This document shows positions 21,901 to 32,600 of a DNA stretch of 64,000 nucleotides, piece by piece. This stretch comes from Plazaster borealis (taxonomy: Eukaryota; Echinodermata; Asteroidea; Forcipulatida; Labidiasteridae): contig CM037462.1 of assembly GCA_021014325.1 (NCBI GenBank), positions 1,210,318-1,274,317 on the forward strand. Direction: 5' to 3'. Under the pieces are notes generated by a model, which worked only from the letters and a program-made list of their open reading frames with translations, did not search any database and was not told where the DNA came from. Every line of letters begins with the position of its first letter. Position 1 is the stretch's first letter. A program made the translations under genes and the position numbers.

Positions 21901-24900
21901 ATGGTAGGTTTGCTGTCGTGCAAACATTGAAGAATAGACTGTCAAACACTAGTGATCGTAGCCACTTCCGAAGCCAAAACTGATCTTTTAGAAACACGGC
22001 CTCGGCTCCGTCTTGTGCTCTGCCCATATCAGTCATTGCGCTTTCGGTGCGGTGTTTAAGCCGGCGCTGAAACCGAAGCGACTGTTTCGAAAAAACCCGC
22101 ACTTACCACCAGAACATAGTCTGGTGCACTTTTATGAGATAATGCCGTGTCTAAATTGGCGGCTTCGGCAGGGGCTATGACCGGGTCGCTGAAAGGGAGG
22201 CAAAGGACACCAACGGCGCAATATTAGCGCCAACTAACAGGGTGGATAGGAATCGAAATGTTCAGTTTTAGATGTGTGGGAATAAAAAACCCAAATGAGG
22301 GAAAACCCATGCAAGGGACTGAAAACCCAATCCACATGCAAGGCTCCAGTCCAAGGTGGTATTCGAACCGTAGTCAACAAAGGTATACAAGGCCGGTAAA
22401 GAGACCAGACTGAGACAACCTGATCTTCAATGCTGTCGCTGCAGCCAGCGGTGATACGCCGTAGCCAAAGTCTCAGCCTAAGGTTATAAACAACTGACCG
22501 CTAAAATATTATAATGAAAATCATAAGCAATGCACATAATGTCCGCAAAGAAAATTGAATGTTTATTATAAAAAGCTGTATACAAACATTATTGGCGCAA
22601 TAAAGCACTTGTTATACTTTGCAGTTGAATGAAATTCAGTTGACACTCAACGCTAAGCTCGGTGAACGTTTCACCACGAATGGTGGCAGAAGAATTGGCT
22701 GCCCTGCTGGCCAAGTTCGCGCAAGAACTATCGTTGACTAAAGTTCGACTAAGTTAGCCCGAACTCTGTCTAGTCGACGATAGTTGGAATACGCTAGTCG
22801 ACTATTTGGAACCAGCCTACTGGGCATGGTCGCATCGCTGGTTATCAATAGCCGTTCTCACAATGCTCAGTATAAGCAAATGATAACGTACGTTGAGCCG
22901 CCGATCGCGTTATGACATGACGTGACTATAGTCGTTCGCACTTCAACTTCTGCGCGCATGCCCTACGTATGTCACTAAATAAACCACGAGTTAACCATTG
23001 GTCCTTGCCCAAACTTGGCCCCTGCTGTTTGCATTCGCGTTGATATCCAACCAGAGGGTCGGTGCGCTCAAAATGAACTTACGATGTTGATGATGAAAAA
23101 CGTCCAGCCGATTTGCGAGAGGGTCGTGCCAACTACCCACACCCAGGGTTCAAACCTTGTCATCATATCCAGCATCTCACAGCGGTCTGATGAAAAGCAA
23201 CATTTCTTCTCCTGCAGTCGTCGAGTCAAGTCTTTCTGTTGTTCTTCGCGTCCTTCGCACAAGCTCTCAATCTCAGGAGTTCCATCTGTCGCTACACATG
23301 GTTGAACTTCTTCACATACATCTACGTTTGTCTCCTGTTCATTCAAGGGAATTGCCTCATTGCTACCGTCTTCAAGATCTTCACCATCTTGTTGATGATG
23401 GTCGTTGTTCTCTTCAGTTGTCGGTGGGTCCCTGAGAAGCAACCCAACAGCTACACCAAACACCAAGACCCCACTTGAAAGGATTCTTAAAGCATTCCGC
23501 CATCCGTACCCGGTAATGCAGGCAGTTAGCAGAGGGCTGAAAATGAATGCACCTAGAAAACAAAACGGTGGTTATAGTTGGTTAGTACGTATTTAAACAC
23601 TTAAATTAATTGGTATAGTGTGAGCCCCCCCAAAAAATGCCCAGTTATGTCACTATGTCAACGTTCGCATTTTAAAATGACTACTTTGACCCAATTCACA
23701 TGACGTCATCATCACAATTATCTTGGTTGCGCCATTCATGGAAGTCAAGGTCCCGCGTGTTGTACAGTGCAGTGCACATTTTAGGCCACGCAGTGTTTAC
23801 ACACTCTTAGTACCAAACGTTTTACGTGCAATTTGAATCCAAAAATGGCGACCCTGTTAGCCGCCTGTGACCGTATTAGCGCAAGTCGTGAATTTTGTTG
23901 TAAATACTTGGCGCGACCTGGTGACGTCATGACAACGGCGGCGAATAGAATCTGCACGTCTTGCACGCCTTTGGACGTTAAAGGCACTGGACACGTTTGG
24001 TAATTGTCAAAGACCAGTATCCCAACATATGCATAAAATAACAAACCCGTGAAAGTTTGGGCTCAATTGGTCATCGAAGAAAAAACACCCTTGTTGCACA
24101 TTTTAATTTGTGTGCTTTCAGATGCCCGAGAAAGGCTTCAGGCCTGAAGTCTTTCTCAGATTCAAATATTTTAGTGAGAAATTACCTCTTCCTCAAAAAC
24201 TACGTTACTTCAGAGGGAGTCGTTTTTCACAATGTTTTATACTATAAACAGCTTTCCGTTGCTTGTTTCCAAGTAAGTTTTTATGCTAATATATTTTAAG
24301 TAATTACCAAACGTGTCCAGTGCCTTTAAACTGCGCAATTTTGTTTCCTTCACACGTTAAATTTGCATAACGTGCAACGCTGCTGGTACGCTGAGCTGAG
24401 GTCACGTGCACGTTACACACAAAGAGCAGCTATCGGCCAATGATCTGCTTCCTTTTGCCTCGGTGAGGGCGCGCTGTTTATCAGTGTGACGTCATATGTA
24501 AGGGCCCTCTATGAACTCGTGTTCGAATACGCCTGACTTGGCACATTGTCAAGTTACCCAATGAGGTTCCAAGGAACGTCACAGCGCTTGCACGGACGAA
24601 TGAACTCCCAGAAGAGTACCACTTAAGAACAATCCCACTTGTAGCAACTAGGACGAAGTCGTTTCCAACACCTCCAAGAACTCCGAAAGCCAGGGTGACG
24701 TACCAGAAATCAGGGGCCAAAGATGTCAACATCATGCCTGTTAGAAATATCCCGTGACCAACTAAGATCAGAGTGCGATTGCTTACAACTCGGAGAAGTA
24801 AGCTGGCTATAGGACTTAACAAGCCTCCAGAGGCATTGGCTAAGGAACCCGGCCACCCTAAAGGATTACACAAATCATCAAAACAGACACACAGTTAGGA

Positions 24901-26354
24901 ATCTTGTTACTAACAAATTACACGCTGGCATTTTCATGTCAATAAGGGTATAAACCAATTTCATGATTATACTCCAACGAAATTCGTTTTTCAATGTTTT
25001 TTTACAATTATGCATCAATAACTGCATTTGTACACCGAAAACGTTGTTAGTATCATTAAATTTGATAACAATAGTCTCTTTTTAATTTACGTCTTGCTTA
25101 AAACTCTCTGAGCAGCCACGAAGAGCAGGCGGGAGGACCAGCTTCATACTTGTTTTAATAACTACAAAAAGTGTGGATCAATTCCGCTGATTAGTTTTAA
25201 CTACCTTTACCCCCCCCCCTCTTTCATATGCTGTAGTGATTTCTGGGTGAGTGAACTCAGATGTTGACAAATAGTGTGGGAAAGCTGTGTCCTATTATAA
25301 CGTACACAACACAGTCCTATTGTGTGCACAACAACTTAATCCTTTCGAAATGTACTAAAACAAAAAAATTAGTAGTGAACCAATGTGTAAATTTCCAGAA
25401 TGCTTCAATCTTTAGTGTGTTGGTCCAGGGAACATCTATTCTGTTCAGACCACCAGAACAAGAAGTGTGTCCCCCCAAACACAGTTATTTACCCCCTGCT
25501 TCTCGTGCGCTCCCCGAGGATCCAGCATGTAAATTGTTTCCCTTGGCTGCTCGGAGGGTATAAAGTTACAATTGACAGAAATATTGTAGGTAATATTTGT
25601 CCAATGTTCTAAAGCCATGCAGGAGCTCAACAAATGATTGATGTCGTCATGCTCATTACATTACAGTTGTTACAGGAGTTGCATAAATTCCATTTAGCCA
25701 AATTAGTTTTAGTTGGAAGCATGCATTACGGTACCTTAAAGGCACTGAACACGTTTGGTAATTGTCAAAGACCAGTGTTCTCACTTGGTGTATCCCAACA
25801 TATGCATAAAATAACAAGCCTGTGAAAATTTGGGCTCAATTGGTCATCGAAGTTGCAAGAAAATGATGAAAGAAATAACACCCTTGTTGTACAATTGTGT
25901 GCTTTCAGATAGGAATAAAAACTTCTTGCAAGAAGTTTTTATTATTTTAGTGAGAAATTACCCCTTTCTCAAAAACTACGTTACTTCAGAGGGAGTCGTT
26001 TCCTACAATGTTTTATACTATCAACAGCTCTCCGTTGCTTGTTACCAAGTAAGTTTTTATGCTAATATTTGTTTTGAGTCATTACCAAACGTGAACGATA
26101 CCTTTAAAACAGAATTCTTTACATGTGAGCCCTATAAATAGGAAGTTTGATCATAAGCTTCCATACCCGGAATGTTTCACCTCTTCTAACCAGCTGTTTT
26201 TTCTTCACAAAGATATTGAGTTAAGATGAGTTTTTAGTTTGTTTATACAAAACGTTCGGAAGTTCCTTTTTAGGTTTTAGCATTATTTGTTTCTGTTACG
26301 GATACCGAAGCTTTCCTCACGAGAAAAACAATGAGCAGAATTTACATACATCAA

Positions 26355-26395
<41 letters not shown>

Positions 26396-26668
26396 TCATC
26401 ACCATCATCAGCACTACAACAACATTAAAACAGCAACAAATAAATCAACAAAACAAACTAAGCTGACAAACATCGCCTCAAAGTGCATGATGTGCTGTGC
26501 GACATAGTTACCCGTTAAGGCCTCGCTGCTGCCAAACTCATTCCTGAAACTCACGAACAAGATACTGTAGTTGTACAAAATTCCTTTGATGAGAACTAAC
26601 TGGATGTTGCAGGCAACCGGGATCATTAGGCGAAGCCAGCGCCATTTTCGACTCACCGGTGTGGTCAT
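8790..26668 (-). CDS. SLC16-like (monocarboxylate transporter-type) MFS transporter A
   Basis: Six minus-strand coding exons join in phase: 26668-26512, 24857-24558, 23552-23083, 21798-21570, 20663-20517, 8953-8790. They encode 488 residues. Twelve hydrophobic segments are suggested, six on each side of an acidic central loop (about residues 193-285, rich in E, D, Q and N) that ends in [13 protein letters not shown]16-like cues are WPGSLAN after helix 1, GYGWRNAL near helix 6 and GGLYDVTG plus IPIRRRLR at the C-terminus. The classic MCT helix-1 DGGWGW motif is not seen. Known of the family: proton-linked or facilitative transport of small carboxylates or amino acids at the plasma membrane. 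The substrate here is unknown. The ATG at 26668 was chosen because paralogue B starts at the equivalent place, although the frame stays open upstream. The last intron is 11.6 kb and carries the hairpin satellite; the equivalent intron of B is 1.8 kb. Confidence 0.87.
9187..9477. mobile_element. Foldback MITE, 'TATAGACCCATTGCA' family
   Basis: TATAGACCCATTGCA at the left end is mirrored by TGCAATGGGTCTATA at the right end. An inner hairpin, GGGTGTCATTTTGGGTGTC against GACACCCAAAATGAC, lies at about 9235-9301. Related ends occur at 31838-32017, and the inner sequence resembles 24360-24510. It lies in the last intron of transporter A. Confidence 0.7.
9955..9996. repeat. (GATT)n microsatellite
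   Basis: About ten consecutive ATTG/GATT tetramers with a single interruption near the start. Intronic. Confidence 0.95.
10430..10563. repeat. Inverted repeat 'TGCAAGTCTCGCGCGTA'
   Basis: GTGCAAGTCTCGCGCGTAT at the left is mirrored by ATACGCGCGATACTTGCACAC at the right. The same TGCAAGTCTCGCGCG word recurs at about 11380, 13610, 15540, 18200 and 35688, so it marks a dispersed family that became part of the adjoining satellite. Confidence 0.65.
10679..10850. repeat. Telomere-like (CCCCTA/CCCTAA) tract 1
   Basis: A run of CCCCTA hexamers is mixed with CCCTAA and CCCTAG variants, starting TCCTAACCCTAAACCC and decaying into CCCTCACCC. It resembles degenerate TTAGGG telomere repeat on the complementary strand. 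It is interstitial, inside the satellite. Confidence 0.85.
11514..11745. repeat. Telomere-like (CCCCTA/CCCTAA) tract 2
   Basis: Same start (CCTAACCCTAAACCC) and same decay as tract 1, but longer, with a long pure CCCCTA run. Confidence 0.85.
12647..12831. mobile_element. Non-autonomous element, 'CAGGGGCGGATCCAGG' ends (copy 1)
   Basis: It starts CAGGGGCGGATCCAGG and ends CTGGATCCGCGCCTG, with a pyrimidine-rich interior. It interrupts a 111-bp satellite unit between CATCAG and ACGTAT. No target duplication remains. The copy at 14866 sits at the same junction, so the insertion is older than the 2.2-kb duplication. Confidence 0.8.
13746..13920. repeat. Telomere-like (CCCCTA/CCCTAA) tract 3
   Basis: The counterpart of tract 2 in the second 2.2-kb block, shorter by about 60 bases. 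The length difference is as expected for slippage in a hexamer array after duplication. Confidence 0.85.
14866..15051. mobile_element. Non-autonomous element, 'CAGGGGCGGATCCAGG' ends (copy 2)
   Basis: Nearly identical to copy 1 and at the same satellite junction. It was copied as part of the higher-order block and is not an independent insertion. Confidence 0.8.
16223..16406. mobile_element. Non-autonomous element, 'CAGGGGCGGATCCAGG' ends (copy 3)
   Basis: Same ends and interior, but at a different satellite position, flanked by ATGAA at 16218-16222 and 16407-16411. The 5-bp duplication shows an independent insertion. Confidence 0.8.
19528..19905. mobile_element. TTAA-flanked MITE, 'AGGCACTG' family (copy 1)
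   Basis: TTAA then AGGCACTGTACACGTTTGG at the left end; ACCAAACGTATACGGTGCCT then TTAA at the right end. The interior is shared with copies at 23978, 25736, 38069 and 61451. TTAA target duplication is the habit of piggyBac-type transposases. No ORF. It lies in the last intron of transporter A. Confidence 0.85.
21066..21552. mobile_element. Foldback MITE, 'CTCCGAGCAGCCACG' family (copy 2)
   Basis: The ends CCCTCCGAGCAGCCACGGG and CCATGGCTGCTCGGAAGG mirror each other, and the interior matches copy 1. Its right end lies under 20 bases from the splice donor of transporter A exon 4 (exon end 21570), so it is a recent neighbour of that splice site. Confidence 0.8.
22180..22460. repeat. Dispersed repeat with tRNA-like word, possible SINE
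   Basis: The block 'gggactgaaaacccaatccac' and the inverted B-box-like GGTATTCGAACCGTAG resemble 52330-52410, where 'gggactgaaaacccagtccac' recurs. Borders and family are not resolved. It lies in the intron between exons 3 and 4 of transporter A. Confidence 0.4.
23978..24329. mobile_element. TTAA-flanked MITE, 'AGGCACTG' family (copy 2)
   Basis: TTAA AGGCACTGGACACG at the left and GTCCAGTGCCT TTAA at the right, with the same interior as copy 1 in reverse order. It lies in the intron between exons 2 and 3 of transporter A. Confidence 0.85.
25098..25563. mobile_element. Foldback MITE, 'CTCCGAGCAGCCACG' family (copy 3, inverted)
   Basis: CTCTCTGAGCAGCCACG at the left and TTGGCTGCTCGGAGGG at the right. 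The interior is the reverse complement of copies 1 and 2. It lies in the first intron of transporter A. Confidence 0.75.
25736..26107. mobile_element. TTAA-flanked MITE, 'AGGCACTG' family (copy 3)
   Basis: TTAA AGGCACTGAACACG at the left and GTGAACGATACCT TTAA at the right. Same interior and orientation as copy 2. It lies in the first intron of transporter A. Confidence 0.85.
26346..26425. repeat. (CAA)n / (CAT)n microsatellite
   Basis: A run of CAA trinucleotides passes into CAT/CAC trinucleotides, just downstream of the donor of transporter A exon 1. Confidence 0.9.
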
Positions 26669-29657
26669 TTTTACGTATGGAATCCCAGAGCAAAGATCGA
26701 TCGCATCAACTCGTATATACAACAGATAAATATAATAGTAAACCTTTGTTGGTGACACCGTGGAGTGGTCACTGTTGGCGACAAACCATATATGATGAAA
26801 ACTCACGAAATGGTTCATTGATCTCATAACTTACCACGATACTCCGTCACGGATGATGCCGATGCTAGTTTGGGTTTTTTAAAACCTGTTTGTACATTTT
26901 GAATAATAAACTTAATTCAATAGAATTCCATCAACCGCCGTAGGAGCTATCATTGCAACATTCAGTGTCTCATGTAAAGCCGGGACTTGGGATACGCCCC
27001 CAGAAAAGCGATCGGGGTTCGGCGATCATCAATTTTCAGAGGGATCTGTAAAGATTTTATCTACGTGAGATAGTAAGTGCAGGTCCGAATTTCATAGCAC
27101 AGTATTGTTGCGGGTTTTGCCGATTTTCAAGGACGGTGAGGCTTCACGCTGATGCGCACGCCTTACAAAGTCTAGTGTATGGACTTGTTTATAATCATGA
27201 CAGTCCCTACCCCACCCCCACCCCGTCATTGACAGTTTACTCTCTTCAATTGCATAAAAATTAATGAAGTGTTTCAGTTTTTGTCGATGGACAAAAATGA
27301 CTTAACGCCACGTACGGGAATCAGAGCTGTAATGCGATTGCCACTGCTGTTTGTAACAGTCAATTCACTCATCTAACAAAAAAGACTTCCACTCGTATAT
27401 TATTCCTGTTTATTCATTCAACAAAAATAAACTCTGATTTTTTGCAATTTTATCGGTTGGTAAAATAACAAAAGTGGACGTGTGTTCACATAAACAATTA
27501 TAACAATGTTCACATAACAAATAATAACAATGTTTGATAGAATTGAGCTATGCCCACCAAATTGTTTAACAGGGGGCCATTTTTTAGGACTAACGTAGCC
27601 CCAGTGCTCAAGGGTTCAGATTAAACAAACTCGGACACAATACTCGACTACTGTTTCAACAATCCCGCAAAAACCATGACCTTCAAATATTTTATTTACA
27701 GAAAAAGTTGGGGTTTCCAATTTATTTATGATATACAAAAAACACACACGTTAATTTAGATATTGCCAACTCTCCCTGCAGAATGTTGGACGGGAATTTA
27801 TGGAAGACAATGTTCTCGAGCTTAGAGTTAATTTCAGAGACGTATTTGTGTGGAATGTGTACAGTATCCACGGGTATCTCGTAAATATACAGACTATGCA
27901 AGGTTTGCCCTTAACTTTTTCAGTGGCTATCCAGCGGGACCAGTTTGGTTGTCACATTTCACTAGTCCGTCTGCTTTCTTTACTAGTCCGTATTCTCCTG
28001 ACATATCTGATCTTCCCCATAAATATATTCCTATGTGGAAACGTTGTCTCATCCGCTCAATCTGACTTGCGTGCATAGACCAAACTGAGCATTTTTACAT
28101 GCAAAAGTGAAGTTTTCTAAAAAGTGCGTTCCTTTCCAGCATTGGGGAAGGAATTGCCTGGGAGTCACTCGGATAACCTTTCGACAAATATAATACCACA
28201 AAATATGGCACTTTCTCTGTACTTTTGTCGGAAAAAACATAGTAATCCTGCACAATGTCGTCTCTTTTTTGCGTTGGAGAAGAGCAAAATAGCAAGTTTC
28301 AATTGCACATCGGCCGCTCTCGCAAGCCCTCTCTCGTTTCATTGGGGTCAGGCAGCTCTGGGGTGAGCGGCTAATTAATATACTAATCATTAGCTTTCTG
28401 CTGGTATTAAACTTGTCTTGATTGGTTGTATATTGTCGTCGGAATAAAGGAAAGTTAACCGTTTGACCAACAGCGTCTCATTTGACTCTTTGACCTGGAA
28501 GTCCCGGATGCACGCGGACATAAACAGATTCTATGACGTCATCGTCGCTAAATCGGCGTCTTCTAACGCAAAATGCTACATTTTTACGATGTTTATATAT
28601 CTTTTTTTAACTGTTAGTTAACAAAATAACATTATTTTGTTTGATAACACTGAGGTTTTGTGTCTTATTTAATGGGTAATTTTAAAATTAGAGCCATTTT
28701 ACTGGTTTAATTTACTGGATCGTACCATTAAAGACGCAGGGTAGAAAGATGCATTTTTCCAACCGCGTCAAATTTCATTTACGACCGACATACTGTAATG
28801 AGTTTGTGTTGTTTTTCGAGAATCCGTTGCTTTCTGCTCCACTAATTGTCCATGATCAAAGATGAGGTAAATTTATAATGTTTCTTTATTCTTCGTTAAT
28901 CATCTAAAAAATAAGCTAAACCATCACTTATGATCCTCGATCGAGACGGTTAGAATTATCGTCGATGACGTTGACTTGCAATGATTCACCTACAATGTCA
29001 ACAGCAGTCCGTCCATTTAACATTTGAATATTTATCGTGGGTTTTAATTGTTACATTGAATAAGTAAGTCAATAAAATACTATGTTCTGCACATGGAGGT
29101 AGAATTAGAATGGTTCTGAGGTAGAATTAGAATGGTTCTGCACTACAAAACGATGTTTGTCTTTATAACTGTGCCTTTTCCCTCATTGTGTCATAGTAAA
29201 TTTACCCATTCACATAATGGAACTACCTGCCCAATGAAGTCGGTGGCCCGTGACCCCTGCACATAACACTGTGTTAGAGTTTGATTGTGGTCAACTTCTT
29301 TTATGAGACAAATCCACGAAAACCTTCGTTCTGCTGGCCAATCCCTACTGACGCAAACTACATTTTTCCACTAAATTCTATGGTCAAAGAGCCTTCAACT
29401 TCATTGCACCTTAGTTATGGAATGACTTTCCTCTTCATACTCGCCAAGCCGACTCTCTTGTTTGAATCTAAATTTTTGTAACAAATTGCTTTATATATTA
29501 TACTTCAATTCATCGTTTTATGTCTTGTGTTTCGCATATAGAGGCTCCTGCATTATGCGCTATATATACATGTCTCGTATTATTATTATAATAATACATA
29601 TTTATGCTTTTCAACTCTGATCTAGCCAGCCGGACCACTTTGAGAGGTTGTTTCATA
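26669..29657. other. Intergenic DNA between the two transporters
   Basis: I recognise no gene or RNA here. The 5' flank of transporter A and the 3' flank of B lie inside. Small items seen are a C-rich stretch near 27210-27230 and a 22-bp direct duplication (GGTAGAATTAGAATGGTTCTG) at about 29096-29140. Short ORFs on both strands at 27.8-28.4 kb overlap one another and show no domain. Confidence 0.5.
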
Positions 29658-32600
29658 TCATAACCGAACAGGGGTTGTCGTTGTTTTACAGCATACACCT
29701 CCTGCTCGTAGCCGCCTTCGTATTGGTATGGCCAGGAATAACACTGAACAGCAAACAAAGATGACGCCGATGACTACAAGACTGAGTATGTAGTTACCTG
29801 TGATGTCATACAATCCTCCTGTCAAATCAAATCAAATCAAATGATTAAGCTGTTGAAACTGTTATTGAATCAAAAATATCAATGGATTTACAAACTTAAT
29901 CAAGACAGTGTTTGTCTGTGTGTGGTCATCCGGAAGATCGTGCTTTCATTTTTAGACAGGATAGCCTTATCAGTATTACAACTGCTATACCTAAGGGCCC
30001 TGTATACAAACAGTAATAAGCAAATACAGAGCAACCAGAAAAGCCATGAATCAAAAACAGAAAACTGGGTTTAGGCCTACAACACTTAAAAAAAAAAAAA
30101 AAAAATCTTACAAGGTTAGACGAACAGTTTATGCCTGTAAAACACATCACAAAAGCAGGGTGTATGATATTACAACATGAACAAAACAATTACAACTCTA
30201 AACATGCACAAAGGATTACACCATACGCTGCAGTTAAGCAAAAGAGAGGCAAATGTTATGTAAGAGTTTAGATAACTTTAAAACAAGATAGAATAAACAG
30301 AAAACAGTAACCGTCAAAGCGGCAAGATTCAGGCGAACAAATACACACACTAAAATCAGACCTACAATTCTAAAGAGTCATCTAATTGCAGTAGACGACT
30401 AAGAAAGTTAATCAGGTAAAAACAAAACAAACAAAACCTTGTATAGTCTTGATTGGCGACGCTGCTTTTCTTTTCTTTTAGTCACCGTTAGAGGGCGCAA
30501 TTCGACTGTTTGGGAAGCTGAGTCGGAGGGACTTGGCAAGTCTATAAAATTAATCTGGATTGAAACAATCTGCAGGGAGAGTCGGCAATTCTTTGTTTTG
30601 TTTTAATTCACGTGGTGTTTTGTATCAATGTGTACGTGTGATACAGATATCTCTCTCCAGTAATTCGTGTTGCGGAGAGTAAAATCGTGTTGCGATATCG
30701 GCGAACTACGTTAACAAAATCAACGTCGCCAATCAAGACTGTCAACAGGTGAGAGTAAATTGCCTAAAATTCCTACTGCACTGGATTACACACAGGGACA
30801 TCGACTCCCAAAATAGCGCCACAAAGATGTAATATTGTGATGATGACGCCATGGTGAATTTGGGCCTTTTTCCAAACCACGACTTGGGCTCCAGCTCCGG
30901 CTTGGGCTCCGTCCGTCTGATTGAAAGCCCCGTAAGGAAAACGCAGGGACGCGTTTTCTATAACTGACGGATCCTAATAAGCCCGCAAGCCCACAATCAG
31001 TGGTTTCGAAAAGGGCCTTGGTTAATGAGGCTCATGCCACTTCGTCATTTCCGTCTCTTCACTGAACAGCCTCCAAACATAATTAATTTTGGCATAACAT
31101 TAAAGGCCTTGTAAAAAGCATTTGTAACCGTTAAATGCATATATGGTTAGAAAGATGTTTTAAAAGTAGAATACAATGATCCACACAAATATACCTCGAA
31201 ATTGCGTGGTTTTCCTTTTACACCTGAACAAACACGGTCGGCCATTTTGTGGAGTCAAATTTTTGACTCCACAAAATGGCCGACCGTGTTAGTTCGCAAG
31301 GTAAAAGGAAAACCACGCAATTTCGAGGCATGTGTGGATCACTGTATTCTACTTTTATAACGTCTTTCTAACCATATGCATTTTTAATTAAAACAAACGG
31401 TTACAAACGCTTTTTTTTTAAAAACCAACTCGTCCGATCTAAGGCAACGTGTCCCTTTAAGATTCAAACCTGGCGGGAAGGAAGTGATTAATAACATGGC
31501 GGTTCCTACTTTGATGACAATATACTGTAAGCCCTTCTTTGGCTTTTTTTTGCTTAAAAACTACAAAGATTCTTAGCCCGGAAAATTTCACTTACCAGAC
31601 AATGGAGCACCGAGTAACATTCCCAAACCAAAAGGAAACATTGCCAGAATTACCACACCATTGTTGCTGTACGTATCGGCAAAGAGAGCTGCCGTTACAG
31701 CATTCGTAGAACCATACAGGACCGACCGAATCAACCCGGACGCTAGAAACAAAACAATAACAGAATATAATGCAATAAGTTGTTTGTGTTAGCTATAAAA
31801 AGGCACCTCAGTGTGGAATTATGTTATGTTCCCCCTTTATAGACCTTATGCATTGACGTCATCCAGCCGCCACCTTAGAGGTAAAACGATGACGAAACAA
31901 TCGAAACGCACAGATTTGTACGCGCGGCGCACAGGATTGGCCAATGAACAACCAACCTCCTTTTGACCTCTAGGCGAGGGCGCCCTACTGAAATGACATC
32001 ATGTGCATAAGGTCTATTGTAACTTTAATCTTGACTTGTTTATAGATAATCGCATGGCACGATTTTCACCGAAGATGTGGGTTTTTTCCCTAATTTTGAC
32101 AGGATGCTGTTTCAAAACGAAAAACATACAAACACTTTTGCGTTATCCCACGGACATTTGAACAAAATACATACACGCAAAACTGTTTGAACATGGCTGA
32201 TGGACGTGATACAATGTAGGGATCCCGACAATAATTAATTTATAGTTTTTAATTAACTACCACTTCATCGTTGGCAGAATTTGTTCGAGCAATACTTTGA
32301 ATGAAAGCTTATAACTTTGTCGAATCTATAAAAAAAATAGCTAAAAAAACCATAAATTTCGGGTAAAATCGGCCAAACATCGGACCTATATAACATCTTT
32401 TAGTATCTATTCTCGCAGTTTATAATGTTCTTATGGTGCGGAAATAATGTAAGATTGAATTTATTTAGCTTGCGGGAAACCTCCGTGATACGGAACCCCT
32501 TAAACACAACATTGGTAATTGTAAAAGACCAGTACCCACACTCTTCATGAGATCCAATTATATTACATGAAATAAAAAACCTGTGAAAGTTTAAGCTAAA

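Noticed and set aside
26669..26827. Upstream in-frame methionines of transporter A
   Set aside because: The frame stays open, but paralogue B starts at the position equivalent to 26668, and the upstream residues look like non-coding translation.
27800..28390. Overlapping ORFs on both strands between the transporters
   Set aside because: Neither shows a domain, splice context or paralogue; they shadow each other.
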